DNA of 64,000 bases, taken from the NCBI GenBank assembly GCA_001179505.1, contig CDMY01000770.1:146298-210297 (forward strand). Direction: 5' to 3'. Source of the stretch: Vitrella brassicaformis. Lineage: Eukaryota > Sar > Vitrellaceae. Positions within the stretch are counted from its first letter, which is position 1; each line of letters starts with the position of its first letter. Of this stretch, positions 33,365 to 47,007 are shown in pieces. The translations under genes were made by a program, and so were the position numbers. Under the pieces are notes generated by a model, which saw only the letters and a list, made by a program, of their open reading frames with translations, did no database searches and was not told the DNA's origin.

Positions 33365-35320
33365 ATGACGTCCCCGGCAGCTGCCTGTTGTGCTGCCAAC
33401 CGATACCCTCCTTCAAACCGCTTCTCCTCGCTTGTCTTGCGGCTCGCCGGCTACCTGCAGTCCCTGTTCGTGGCCGTTTGCCTCGAAACCCACGCCCTCG
33501 TGTTGCTGGCCTCCCAGTATGTTCCCCCGCTGGTGTGTCACGGCATCGATTGGGCTCACCATGACCCTCTGGTTGGGTTCGGCTTCATTTGTCTATTTCT
33601 CGGCCTGGCTCTCTGGGTGACGCTGGTGCTGCCGGTGCGCGTGGCAGTGATAGGCGGGATGGTGGCTGTTGGGTGTGCGGTGCTGCTGGTGAGGGGCGGG
33701 ATGTGGGTGAGTGCCCACGGGGTGAGGGAGATGGTGCCAACCTGGATGGACGAGCTCATGATGAGGTGCAGCGTCATGGACATCGTCGCACCTCTACTGC
33801 AGGTAGGTAACAAAGACAGACAGACTGACTGACTGACACGAAGACAGACAGCGTGGCGTTATGGTGATGGTCTGTCTGATATGTTTGCTGGTTGTCGTTT
33901 CCTGTCGTGTGATGTGATGCGATGTGTGCAGAACGGCGCTTTGCCCTTCTACGTTCTGCGTTTTTGGATAATCGTCTTCCTGCACCCCACGGAGCACGAG
34001 CTCACTGCCGTCCTCGAGGGCAGCGACCCCCTCTTCCTACGGCTGCTCGCCACGCGAGGCCTCGTACACCTGCTGCCCCAGTTGGTGCAGCGCATCTACG
34101 ACCCCAACACACACGCGGGGCCGCACCACATGACGCCTCCCCCATCCCCCTTGCCATTGCCAGCTCTCGCGCCACCGCCGTCGGCCCCCCCGGCTGCTGC
34201 GCCCGCGGCTCTAGCAATACGAGCCCCCCGCGTCAACGAGGAGAGACGGGAGCTTAGAGCGGCATTCGAGCAAGAGAAGGCAGAGACTCATGGCGAGAAG
34301 CACAAGACCGTCAGGAGGCCGGAGGGTCTGCGTGACAGGGCCGGCACCGGCGGAGAGGGGTCGGAGATGGTGGTGGTCAAGGAGGCCATGAAAGAGATGG
34401 AGGAGCTCAGCGAGTCCGATGGGAGCCCGCCCATCAGCTCGGACACGGGGGCCATCGCTATCCCAGAGGAGAGGAAACAGACCAAGAGGCCACCGCACGT
34501 ACGCACAACATCTGGCGACCACGAGCGTGAGCACCAACAGCAGAGCACTGAAGCCGGCCCTGCCGCGTCAGCAGCATCAGCAGCGGCCGATTATTCTGCT
34601 CTCGCCAGACGGCCCGAGGACAAGGCAGCAGTGAGGGGTGCAGGCTTCTATGGCCAAAGGCCCGACCCGTGGGCCCTCGGGTTCCGGCTGCTGGCGGGTC
34701 GGCTGGTGCGTGACCCAGGCATGAACTACCTGGTGGTGAGGGTCAAGGAGCACATGCTGCTGGGCTCGATCTTGGCCACCACGCTCACGGGCCTGCTGCA
34801 CCTCCGGAGCATGCGCAAGCTCATGAAGCGGGTGCCACTGCTGCCACTTGGCTGCGCCCTGACGTCGGTGTACCTCTATGTGATCACCTACCGACCTTTC
34901 TGGGGCGCCCGGCTCGCCAGGATCGTGGCCAAGATGCACCGGCTGCTGATGGGCCTGCGTGTGGTCGTGTGGCTCCGGTCGTTCTTCGAGCGTGTGAGGG
35001 ACACGGCCTTCCCGCCACACCCCTTCCCCGGTGCTGCTGTGCCATCCTCTGGAGAGCGTGAGTCGGGCCCGTCCCCATCTGTGGGGCTGTCGCCTTCGGG
35101 GAGCTTTTACAGCACGGCTGACACCGAGCGGGACGTGCAGAAGGCCGTGGAGCGTTGGGGCAGGCAGGACAGGAAGCGACGCAGGCGGCGTCCAGCGGTG
35201 GATGACATTGATGAGGGTGGGTCTGCTCAGCCGTCGATGCTGTTCGAGCCCAATCTGCAGAAGTGCGGCGAGCTGCTGCAGGATTTCGCGTGGAAGCACT
35301 GGTCTGCTCTGAGGGACTGA
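33365..35320 (+). CDS. Membrane protein with disordered charged middle region, unknown
   Basis: Two exons (33365-33802, 33932-35320) join in phase to 608 codons plus stop. The first has three to four hydrophobic helices (LVLRLAGYLQSLFVAVCLET, GFGFICLFLGLALWVTLVLP, VAVIGGMVAVGCAVLLV). The second starts YVLRFWIIVFL, then passes into a Pro/Ala-rich and charged disordered segment of about 200 residues (PSPLPLPALAPPPSAPP, ERRELRAAFEQEKAE). A second hydrophobic part follows (LGSILATTLTGLLHL, LPLGCALTSVYLYVITYRP). The end is basic (RQDRKRRRRRP) and then soluble. No family recognised. Its start faces the exonuclease gene across 317 bp. Confidence 0.75.
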
Positions 35321-35896
35321 ATGACGGGTGGGGGGCAATGGGGGGAGGGGAGGGAACTATCGCTCTTGTGAGGTTGCGTGTACATATTTATCGCTTGATC
35401 CTGTGCGCCATGCGTCTTTTTGGCTAACTTGCTGTCTGCCTTTCTGGACATGATGCCATCCCATGCAGTGCCCACTGGTCTTTCCCTTTCTTTGGTTCCT
35501 GCCTGATTTGTTACCGCTCGAGTGATGGATTTCTTGCATGCCTGCAGACCAGATGACGGACGGATGATGGGACAGACTGACTGGCGCGTGTATACTATGC
35601 ATCGTATCGACGTCAACAGACGTTGTTTGACACGGTCGATTGACAAAGAGCAAAAGAGCAGTCGCACCTCACCTATCTGCCTATGACGCACACACGCTCA
35701 CGCAGCTCAGCTCAGCAATCTGTCCACGGACAGACGAAGAAGCAGGGGATGGATGGATGGATGCTATCAATCCATAGCACAGACAAGAGAGCGCTTCCAT
35801 GGTGTCAAAGCGAGGAGGATTTGGTGGCCAGCGAAGAGAGAGAAACGTCCCTATGCCTTACTAGCGCCAAGAGCGAAAAACCACCAACAATCGGAG
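35321..35896. other. Convergent intergenic spacer
   Basis: About 575 bp between converging stops, with a GGAT run (35740-35763). No gene or RNA structure that I can support. Confidence 0.55.
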
Positions 35897-38800
35897 TCAG
35901 AAGAAGCCCGCAGCAAGGGAGGAAGCAACGAAAATCAGTACAGCATAGAGCAAGAAAGAGACATCAGCAAGGCGGCTCCCCTCAGCCATAAATGCGTCAG
36001 CCAGAGGATCTGCACACACAACACACCAACACACACACATGAGACACACACGCATGCACGCACAGAGACACGTGTGTCGACCTTCACTTGGGTCGATGAA
36101 GAAGCCCAGGGCCCATCCCTCCTCAGTCATGATGTCGTTGCGGTAGAAAGCCAGATGCCACACCGACCAGGAGGGAAACGGCTCGGGATGTGTGGCATTC
36201 GGCACATACAGACTCGGGTTCTTGACCTGCACCCTGAAGCAGTACCGCTGCTCGTTGATCAGCTCACCAAACCCGAAATACACAGAAAGCGAGGTCTCGT
36301 GACACATAATGGGGTCGTTGAGGATGGGCAGGCCGTGTTCCTCCCACTCAGGCTGCAGCGTGACATTGAGGTCAGGGTCGTACAGGTGGGGCTGGACGTC
36401 ATGGAACGAGTGGACACGAGCCATTTGGACGGGAAGGGCGTCGATGGCGATGCCGAGGTTGCGGTTGACGTCGAAGGGGTCGGTCCTGTTGATGGCGTGC
36501 GTCCTGTTGGCGCACGGGAAGGTGAACCCGGGGGGCGCCTGTAGGTCGGCATGGCACAACGGCACAGGAGGGACATTGTCTTGTCTTGTTCTTGTTTGCT
36601 TGGGTGGTTGGGTTGCCTACGTTGAGTACGAAGTGGTGCAGCACGTTGGCGGTGAGAACGGAGTGCGTCCTGAAGGTCACTGTGAGGTGGTGGATCACGT
36701 CAGCTGCACGCCTGCTGGGCGTCACCTCAAACAACGTCACGCCACGCTCAGTCGGCGTGTAGCCGCCGATATCCTAAAGGACCAGCCACGAACGATGCAT
36801 TCATTGTCGGTGTCTGCGTCTCTCTCTGTTGCAGTACATTGGTGGCGTGTATGAGGTCGTCTTTCTGGTCTCTGAGTTTGACGCTCCAGTAGTTGTCGCG
36901 TTGGTTGAGGCCATACATCTCGAAGTCCTCAAAAGACAACGGGTACACACGAATGGCGAACTGGTAAGGCTTGTACGCCTGTTATACGGGATGGATGAAG
37001 AGACATTCAGGACAGTCACCCACCAGCCCCCCATGTCTCGCTCGCGGCCTACCGTGAGTGTGTCGCTTCCCGATAGCGTGATGATGGTGATCTTGTTGGC
37101 TCCGCGGCATGCCGTGGCTGGTGGGAGGTTGCCCCGCTCAAAGATGTCGTTGGAACAGAAGATCCCGAACTGCAGAGGCGACTCGACCACAATGGTCCCT
37201 GCATGCACCCATCCGAGCAACCGACCGACAGGAAGGATTGCATCCATGTGTTGTGTCCAGAGATCGGTGCTTGCCTGATGGGGGCACGCTGAAGGGGCTA
37301 AAAAAAGAGATGAAAGCTTTCGAATCGTCAGGCTGAGGCAAGGAGGGAGGAAGGGAGACATGCACGAGGACCGATGGGGGGACATGTGAGCTGCTCGGCA
37401 CACCGCAGCCAGTCAATCTTCTTCCACTTACGCCGAACATTCTGTCGGAGACGGCCAAGTGGACGGGCAGCGCAATCAACTCAAACGCAGAGGCAGTCCT
37501 GCCACGAGACACAAACAACACAATGCGACCAGAATAATACAGATGCACACACCAAATGTGTGGATTGGGGGCTGTGGCAGGTTCGTACGTCTTGTGTACA
37601 AAGTTGGTTTGATCATCGTCCTTGTGGCTGAAGAAGGTGAACTCCCCATCCGGATCATAATTAGCCGCATTCTTGACGCGAAGCAACACACTGTACTCGA
37701 CGAACGCCTTCAATGGGTACGCAACCTGCGACACATCAATCAATCCATAAAGACACTGCAAAAGATTCGAAGGGGACACCTTGATGACAGCAGTGTTCAG
37801 GGACTGCAAAGGCGCGGCACAGCTCTGCGCCCACGGCCCTCCACTGGGGTCTCCGTCCGGCAGCCCCGGGTCAGGCAGGGGCGACAGTATGGGGTACTCC
37901 CACACACAGCAGGGCTCGTCTGGTGCAATGATGATGGGTGTGGGGAAGCCCGATGCTGCGGCTGGGACCCGACCCCTGGAGACCATGAGGATGGCTGCCA
38001 GGGTTGGGGTCATTACAGTGATGCCCACGAGGTGGTTCTCGTAGGCAAAACAATCCAGGGTCGAAAACTCATAGCCCAGAGGAGCCCTGACACGGACAAA
38101 AGGACAGGTAGTTGGTTGAAGTGTTTAGAGTCATGCAATCAATGCATTGGTGTGTGTAGCTTACACACTTGATTCTGATTTGCAGTCCTCGTCTCTCTAG
38201 GGGGCTGGCGAGAGTAAAGTTGACCTGTATGACGTTGTCGTCTTCGGGGTAGTTGCTTTTGAGGCTGAAGAGCTCGAACTTGGTCACCGACCCCTGCAGC
38301 TGGGGACCCTCCCAGTCGCCGTCGTTGTTGTACAACGCCTCGCTGACGACATGCGGCACGATCCATCATTTACCTTTGATGTCCCTCTGAGCCGGTCACT
38401 CCCTCACGTACTCACCCGTCAGCCGTGTCGACGGCGATTTTCCACTTGTTGAGCTCGGGGGTCAATGTCGGGTTCATCACACGCACATGGAAGGTGAAGT
38501 TCTCCCCAGCCTGCAGACAGAATGGCTGATTGAATGGATACACCTGTGTCTCCTCCCCCTCTGTGCGTCGGCTGACGGACTGACATACCGATATGACGTC
38601 GGGCACGATGACCTCCAGGCTGGCGTGGCCCGTCCCGTTGTTGAGTAAGGTCACATTGAGCCCGTCGCTGTCAGCATCGGTCACATTGGGGAAGCCACTG
38701 CCGGGGAGGAAGGCAGTCTCGTCCCAAAAGTTGTAACCTGATGAATAAAAGAGTTGATCCAATGCAGGGAGACTCCTGTGTGTCTGGGTGGCGGGTGGGT

Positions 38801-41800
38801 GGCCCGACCAGACGGCGGCGCGATCTTGAGTGTCGAGTCGGCGGGGATGTCGGCTGTCAGGTTCAGCACCTCCAGACGCACCACATTGTCACGCGCCTGG
38901 ACAGCAGCAGAGCAGAAGAGAGGTCTTGACTTGACTGTGCCTCCCTCTACTGTCTGTCCGTCTGTGTGTCTCTCTCTGTGTACCTCGAAGAATGGCCGTG
39001 TGGCGGTGCACGTGGGTGCGATGTCCGAGTCATTGAGCTGCAGCGGCCCGCAGTCAACGGCGTCAGCGATGGTGATGTAATCCGTCACAGCGTAGCCCTC
39101 AATCAACGCACTCTCGTCCAGCAACACTGCCGTCCCTGCACAACAGAGCCCTCCTTGAGGCCTTCCTACGCCAGCGGTGCTATCCCTGACCGACCAGAGA
39201 CGTTTGCAAATGTCGAGATGGCGAAATTGGGCGTGCCTCGTGTGGGAGGGTTGGTGAAGCGCCGGAAGTTGATGACATTCCGGACCCCACCCGTGTACAG
39301 CGGTTGAGGCAGGTAGAGTGTCGCCCACCCCAGGCCGCCGATGCACGTGCCGCCCTCCGCCGGGCCGCCATCAATCACACAATCAGAACAGTCAAACAGC
39401 TGAGAGACCAAGGAAGAAAAACAAACAGTGAGAGGGAAGGCTTTTTGTGAATTGCGCATTGTCTGGCTCGGGTGGTATGCTGACCATATCGGTGGTGATG
39501 TTGATGATTTGTGCATTTGGAGTGACGGCCACGAATGAAAGCTCCACGGCAGTGACTCGGTTGATGGCCACCTTCGGGGGCTCGTACTGGTTGATCTCAA
39601 CATCCACAAGCCTGAAGCAGATACAACAGACACACATACACACATACGGCCCCTGCGAGTGTCATGGATGCGCCACGGCTGACAGACCTTGGTATGACTT
39701 TCCACAGCCCCACTCTGTTGGATTGCATGAGGCTAACGCTGCCGCTGGGGTCTGCCTCTCGCGCGTCATAGTACTCGTGCAGCGAGGTGATGTCTCGCCT
39801 CGGCCGGTGGTGCAACACCAGCAGACTCGTCACCGACGGCTTGACGTTGGGCAGCACCACGTGCAGCGTGACGGTCACCTGCAGCCATTCACAGAGTGTG
39901 TGTGGAATACAGCAGACGAATGCTCGAATCGGTCCATTCATGTTGCTGACCGGCCGCCACTCGGGGATGTAGGAGCTGAAACCGATGATGCTCTTGTAAG
40001 TCGACATGATCAATTCGCTGCCCTGCACGGGCCACATGACAGGGGAATCCACCCACCCGCCCACAGACTTGCCCTTGGTGCAGTTGGTCACCTGGCAAAG
40101 GATGGCGAGGTCGGAAACCGGCGGCGTGATGGTGAAGTTCCAGCAGCTTCCATATATCGACTCATCAGTGACCAGCAGCTCTCTCCGGCTCCCGCTGTCA
40201 TTCGCCACCGGCAGCTCCCGCAATGTCAGGTTGTACTCGGATGGGAAGTCGAAGACGATGACGTCGCCCCCCATGGCCGGCTGTGAGAGTGTGAAAGCCA
40301 CTGAGAGCAGCTCCACGTCGCCCCCGTGGTGGGTGTAGGCCGATCTGTTGCGCCAGTGGGTGAAGGCATCCGGCGCGTCGGGGGACACATCTGTCTCGTT
40401 GAGGCCGGAGTAGGTCAGATTAATGCCCAGAGACGGGATGCTCGGCACGATGGGAAAGGATTTCTGATAAGCAAAAGACGACAACAAAAACGGCTACGTG
40501 AAGCTTTATGTTTTTGTACTTTTCTCCCGGCCTCGAGGAGGACTTGTGGGTCGACACGGTCGACGTAGTTGGAGTATGTCTCCAGCTGCCAGTCGCCATC
40601 GTCGTATTCCGATATGCCCGAGCTGGTCGTCACCGTCTGGCTCAACGCGCTGGGGTTCATCACCTGATGACACAATGATTGACAGCCAGCAAGGTCAAGG
40701 AGGGCTGTGTGTGTGTGTGTGTGTGTGAGTAGAGGTGTCGCTGACGAACATCAATGGAGAGCTGGTATGTGCCGGGAAGGAGCTCCTGGCGTGTGAAGAA
40801 GAACTGGACAGCATCGAACCTGAAAGGATCCTCCTGGGACACCACACCGAGACACACAGAAATACGGACACAATATATATGCGGCCGAGCCGGTAGCTGC
40901 TGTACGCACCAGCTGGCAGGTGGCTCCATCGACCTCATACTCTTCACCCAGGCCATAGTCGAGGTCTGCAGGGGCCGCATCGGGCACCTCATACGCGCCG
41001 GTAAAGCCCTGGCACCCACTGGAGCAATAAACAACACACACACACATATCCTTGCCGTCGATTAAATGAAGTGGCCAGAAAAGCCACTTCACTTACGTGA
41101 AGAATGCGAACTCGGAAGCTTTAGGGGTCTTGACCCGTAGAAATGCCGTCCCGACCAAAAACGCCGATGTTGTGAACCGAAACTGATAGATGTAGAAAGG
41201 CCAAGACATACCCAGAGCAATTGCAGGCAAGGGATTCCTCTGGTGGCTGGGTGACGTACGGTGATTTTGTTTGTTTCGCCGGGGTTCTGGGTGAGGGGGT
41301 CGATGTGGATGTCAGTAATGGCCGCTAGGGTGTACCCCTGAATGCCGTTGGCCTCCGCACCGCCAAATGACACACTCCACTCATAGGACACCTGTCCACA
41401 CACACGGACACACGCGCAGAGAGACGGGCGTGCAGGTGTTCGGTGCAAGTATTCGCGTGACTCATGTCTGCATACAGGTGGTGATGTGGGGTTGGTGAGG
41501 CTGAATCCGATGATGTACGTCTGGTTGGACGGTGCCTCCGGTACTGGGTGCGTGAACACGAGCGACAGCTGACGCACACCACCCTGGCACCAGGCAATCG
41601 ACTGAGGCTGCACACAAACATACACACATAAGACCGCTCATCTGGAGCATATTCGCGTGTCGCTGTTTGCTTGTTGGAATACCTGCGGCAGTGGTGTGTA
41701 CTTGGCCGGCACAGGAGTGGCCTCATTGCCGAGGGGATACAGCAAAGACACGGCGCCGCTGCAGTCGGCCGGGAAGACGAAGCTAGAGGGGGCGGTCAAC

Positions 41801-42558
41801 ACAAACACATCACCTGTACCCATACATCCCCGCACACAACACAACCATGTGCACACAGATAGCAAAGGCACATTACATTCCTGCCTTCCTCTCTCACCAG
41901 CTGCAATTGTGTTGAGGGTGTCGAATGCAATGACCACCCTGGCAGGGTACCCTGGCCTGTTGTCGAAGAGCGAGACGGCAGGGTTTGGGTCGATGTCCGG
42001 GGCCGTCACGATGTGCGTCCGTGTCAGAGGGGCCAGGATTGCGTATGAGTCGATGCTCTGGTGGTAGTCGGCCACTACCGAGCTGCTCCCATCGGCTATG
42101 AAGGGCGATATGGAGTCGGCAACGAATTTGCTGTAGGATGATATGGTCCACCTGAGCAAGAGACACACATGGCCATGTGTGTATCCTGTCTCTGCCTTCT
42201 TGTGGTATACATGTTTGTTTTGCTGGGGGTAGGCGTGGTGGCCGGGTTGACAACACGCAAATTGACACCCGTGCGGCCGGAGAACATGGGCGTCGACGCC
42301 AACTGCGATCAACAGACACCCCAAAACACACCAGCCAGCCATTCCATGACTGAAGCTCAGCTTCCTCCGTCCGGCTTTATTGGTTCTGACTGTGAACTTG
42401 AGGGCGCATAGCGTTTGGCCATCGACGGTGACAGTGGCACACTCAATTACGACGTCGCTGGGCAAGGGGGTGGTCTGGCCAACAATCGACACATAATCGG
42501 TCGATAGCGTCAGGTACACTGAACAATGCTCAACCACAACCCCATTCGCTGACACACA

Positions 42559-42597
<39 letters not shown>

Positions 42598-45500
42598 GAA
42601 ATGAGAATACAAGTCCCGGCATCTTTCTTAGATATCTCACCGTCACGGATGAGCGGCAATGTGAATCCGGGCGGGCTGTGGATGAGAATGGCTGCCGTGT
42701 CGTCGGCAGTGGACACGAGCGTGGTTGGGAAGCTGAAGGCGACCACGACTTGAGACGTGTCCGAGGCTGTCCGCTTCGACGGCACCAAGGCCAGGTTGTA
42801 CAGACGCCGCACAGCAAAGGGGGGGAAGACCACGCCACCAGCCAGCCTGCAGACACACAAACTCACAAGTTGACGGTGTCTGCCGTCGTGTCAATGACTG
42901 CATGCTATCCAGACATATAGACAGACCTTTGATATGGCTCAGTGGCATCAGAGTAGATGACCAGCATCCACCCCGACGTATTTGGCTGGTCCTCGCTCCG
43001 CCCCGGCTCGACGTCAGGCACCTTCACCGAATGTCGAAACACACACGTGCCATAGGCGGCCAGGACGCCCGTCAACGTCAGCCGCAAGACGTTGCTCAGC
43101 GACCCGCCCAGTGTGGTGGTGCCGGTGTTGACCACCAGAGGGCTCGGGTGTGTCTGTGAGGCCCCGCTGCTCGTGGGCATCACATCAAGGTCGGCTGTGG
43201 GTGACAATTCGTAGCCGTATGGCGCCCATAGCTCAACAGTGCTGCCGACCTGAGCAGAGGCCACAGAACAGACAGAGGAGACGGGCATGTGGGGATGATG
43301 GGTGGGATCACTGTCTCTTGCGTGTCTGAGTCTGCTCACCACTTACTGCATTGATGGGGCTCTTGACGCCGAAAATGACCGTGACGTTGGACTCGCTGGA
43401 AGTCACGTTGTACGGCAATAAATCATCGGGGGCGATCGACACGTCCAGGAAGGCAAAGTCGTCGAGAAAGGGAGGCAGCACATAGGCCACGTCAGCGGCG
43501 GTGTAGGCGACCGGGTCCTCATTGGTGTTGAAAGAAGTCACCAACGGAATGGAGTCCAGCAAATCGCCATTGCTGTCGAGAGTGCCCACCGAGGCCACGA
43601 ACGATGCCAGTGGCGGCCCGGGGAACAAAGGAGACATGAACGGCAACACAAAGGATACCACCTTGTCTGAAACAAGCAGATGTGTACCAACCAATGTGCG
43701 GGCATTTCGATCCACCTCACACTCACCTTGTGGCAGAAAGGTCTGCAGCAGCTGGATGGTGAGCTCATTCTTGCCAGGGTTCATCGACCCAGCGCTCGAC
43801 CTCGCCTCACACACAGCCCCATCAAAGCTGGCCGCAGTCACCTCCGAGTGGTCCAGCATTTCCGTCTCCCCAGGCGGACAGCCGCTTGCCGTGACCATGT
43901 CATAGCCCTCTGGAAACGTCAATCGAATGGATCCGAGCTGCGGAACGGCCTGCTGCGGCCTCAGGGCGACCTCTATTGTCGATTGGGTGGCAGCTTTGAG
44001 GGTTCGAGGGGCAACGTAGGCGTCACGTATGCGGCCCATGATGGGGAAGATGGTGGATTGCTCTATAGGAACGACAGACGTGGTGCGGGCAGGGCTGCCA
44101 CCAACACTGGGGTCCTTTGTGCCCACCATCTCTACCTGCACCCAGACAGAAAGATTGATGCGTGTCATGTTATGTGCTGTGTGTGTGCATCTTCATTACG
44201 TGTTCACGCACTTGCCTGCCACACATTGGAGGGGTCCGTCCTCTGTCTCGGCTTGACCGGGTTGTCAACCGTGATCTTGGCGCCATAACCCACCCCCGCG
44301 AGCAGCCGCCGGTCGGTCCGTAGCTCGAAGTGGCAGGTGATGTTGCCCGTGCTGGAGCAGATGACGTCAGAAGTCGGCAGCGTGCCCATTGTGGTGGGTG
44401 TGGGGATGTCGGCCGTGTTGGTGGCCTGGGCGATGGCGGATGTGATGTCATACGTGAGGAGGGGGCCGAATGATGCCACGGGGGGATCGGCCGTGAAGAA
44501 GGCAGGCAGAGTGAAACTCACCTTGCACAAGCTGCCTGACGCTGAGGGGACACAGAGACACAACAAGAAATATCGATGGGTTACTTCGTGAGGGACTGCT
44601 CCCTCCCTCGCCCCTGCTCCTACATGATCCCGACTGGCAGTTGAAGGGTGCTACGAAGGCAAGAAAGATCCCATTGTTCTCCTGGTCGTAGTGCCTCTCC
44701 GTGTAGCCCCTGCCGCATAGTATGTTGCCATGTCCAACCCCTTTCTGTTCGTGAATGAATCCTGTGTCTCACTCACTGTATGCGAGCCTTCATCCCGGCC
44801 ATGGGTGTCTTGGACACCCGATACGGCTGGAACTGCCAGTCAGACGCGAGAAACGTCGCCCGATGCCTCAATGGCTGCCCCGGCGCAATGTCCGTCACAA
44901 GGTAGGCCTCCGCCGCCCACTCAGTGGGGAAGAAACCCCTGATGGGCAGGCGGAAGTTCTCGAGTGTGTAGACAGGGCACTGGAAGTTGTTCTCGATCGA
45001 GAGGTCTGCGCCGGGGCAGTCGGTGGTGGGCGAGGCCGAAGCATCCAGGTTGATCCGGATAATCGGCGCCGCGTGACCCACCTAGACACAGAACAGAGGT
45101 ACATGTAACGAATGCATAGACAAGTGCGTGCCTTCTGACCTTCTCGAATTGGCATGTTGGCCTGGGAATGCCAGCTAGACGCCGGATCGAACACGCCCTG
45201 CAAATGAAATGACCAGGCAATGCATCTATCCACCACCCAGCTTGCATATCATATACCGCGTTCGTTCACCTGTCGAGGTTTTGATCCCAGTAGGTGAGCG
45301 GGTGCAGGATAATTCGGAGCTCAGCTGACGGCGGCAAACGATTGGAACCCCCATCGCGGGCGAACAGCCGCACCGACACCTCGTCTATCTCATTCGCAGT
45401 GGCGTTGGCCCCGTCCACCAGCTCCGTGTTCAGTATCTCCATCGTGGTAAAGATCGGGTTGTGGTCCTCATTGACGATGGACTGCGGCACGGCGCTTCGT

Positions 45501-46594
45501 GTGGGCCACAGAGAGGCGAACTGCAGGATGGTGAAGCCGTCGGACGACACGAGGCGCAGCTCCATCGGGTGGGTGTTGTTGGTCGGCAGGGAGGGGTCGG
45601 ACGCGATTGGCAAGCCCTCGACGAACGATGCGTGGAAGACCACCTCGTGCAGACGGCCGACGGGGGGGCCATTGTAGGGGTCGAACTTCATGGTGAGGAG
45701 GCCATTGGAGGTGTCGCTTGTGGCCTGCCACTCGCAGGTGGCAGGGTTGGGAAAGCCACCCTCTGACTCCGACCAGAACTCGAGAAACACCGCCCCACAA
45801 CCGAAATACTCACTCGTCTGGTCGAGGGAGATGACCGGCCTCGCAGCAGAGTAGACGGCCATGGTGTTGAGGAGATCCTTCCACACAAAGACCAGAGACA
45901 CCCCTTGCAGAGGCACAAATGCAGCAGGCGTGTCGGGATCGCCTCGAGGTATCAGTTCACTGTCAAAGGCCGGTCGGAAGCTGACGAGAGCGCGGGCCAC
46001 TTGGTTTGCGACGATGGTCGTCGGGATGAGCTGAGACTCCTGGAAGGAGGGGACGGGAGAGCGGTCGATGGATATCGAAGCGACGTCTTGGTGCTCAACA
46101 GTACCAGTGATGGCGCTGCTCGTCTGACACATGACGTACAGCGTACCCGTACCAAAGAGGGGCGGAATGCTCGATGCGTTTGCGGGAAGTGTGAAGACAT
46201 AAGACGAGGACGGCTGGAGGCGCGTCAACAATACGAAGGCAGCATGGGTGGCGTTGATGCTGTTCAGCACCACCGGATAGCTGGTGGGGTGGGACAGCAG
46301 CTTGTTGGCGTCGAAGATGTCTGCGGTGAAGTCGACGCCCGACGAGATGTGGAGCAGTATCTGGGTGTGGGTGATGGGGGGGGCGGAGTAGAAGCCGCTC
46401 GACGAGGTGGTGAAGGAGATGCGGTAGGCATTGAGCTCAGAGTTTGAAAATACATAGCGAAAGGACACGGAAGCGCCGCTCAGAGAGCCCGTGGTGTAGG
46501 CTGACACAGGCAGGGGCCCGCTGACAGTGAGAAAGAAAGCCACGCCGAGAAGAGCACCAACTCCCTTCCACCACTTTCCCGGCCACAGAGGCAT
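35897..46594 (-). CDS. Giant secreted or surface-anchored repetitive beta-rich protein
   Basis: A single minus-strand exon chain spans about 10.7 kb with roughly 30 exons and perhaps 2,500-2,900 residues. The ATG at 46594 gives a signal peptide (MPLWPGKWWKGVGALLGVAFF, Ala-rich exit near SAYTTG). The frame stays open upstream to 46933, so a longer cytosolic start is possible. The body repeats a theme: a strand-rich segment with 'V.FTF/FTL...' and 'I.V..P.GY.F' motifs (GSIRLTFPEGYDMVTASG, AAILIHSPPGFTLPLIRDG, GDVFVLTAPSSFVFPADC, GDVIVFDFPSEYNLT). Each is followed by a Cys pair and a 'G..Y...V.V.NP' strand (PGTYQLSIDVMNPSAL, GENFTFHVRVMNPTLTPE, YCFRVQVKNPSLY). There are many N-glycosylation sequons. 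The final exon ends with LLYAVLIFVASSLAAGFF and a stop, a TM or GPI-anchor signal. No domain family was recognised. A wall, adhesion or surface role is inference. Confidence 0.8.
42553..42599. repeat. CA then GA dinucleotide microsatellite
   Basis: (CA)n merging into (GA)n within an intron of the giant gene. Read on the coding strand it is a TC/TG-rich tract just upstream of the acceptor, acting as its polypyrimidine tract. Confidence 0.85.
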
Positions 46595-47007
46595 TCGACT
46601 CTTTCTTCTGTGTGGATGCTGGGTGGATGGACGGCCGGGCTTCCCCCTTCGGTGTAGTGCACTGGCCGTGTTTTTCTGTTGATTCGTGCCAGTGCAATTC
46701 TCCTCTGCAGTGTTATAATCAGCGGAATCCCTCGCCTGAGGCGGCGCCTCGGACGCCATCGGCGTCGGGGTAGGATGACGTCTCACCATTCGTCTCGGGC
46801 GATGCCGACAGACGGTGGCTGCATCAGCCATAAAGTGATGAGGGTCTGCGTCGGCTTTCGGTCGGTTGTCCACGGGACGGAACAAAATAAAGTCGGAACG
46901 AAGCTGCAATATGGAACTAAGCTTGCAACGCATGCGGCCCCCACCATTGGGCCCCCAACAAGACGGCCCGGGGCCATCCCGTCTCGAATTTTGTCGGTTT
47001 TTTCATC
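46595..47007. promoter_or_regulatory. Divergent 5' region
   Basis: About 413 bp between two divergent genes that both encode secreted proteins. The leftward frame remains open to 46933 without splice signals, so part could be an N-terminal extension. Its composition (Pro/Thr/His-rich) argues against a conserved domain. Confidence 0.35.

Noticed and set aside
46595-46933. N-terminal extension of the giant gene
   Set aside because: The frame is open, but the signal peptide directly after the ATG at 46594 makes the shorter start more likely. Transcript data could change this.
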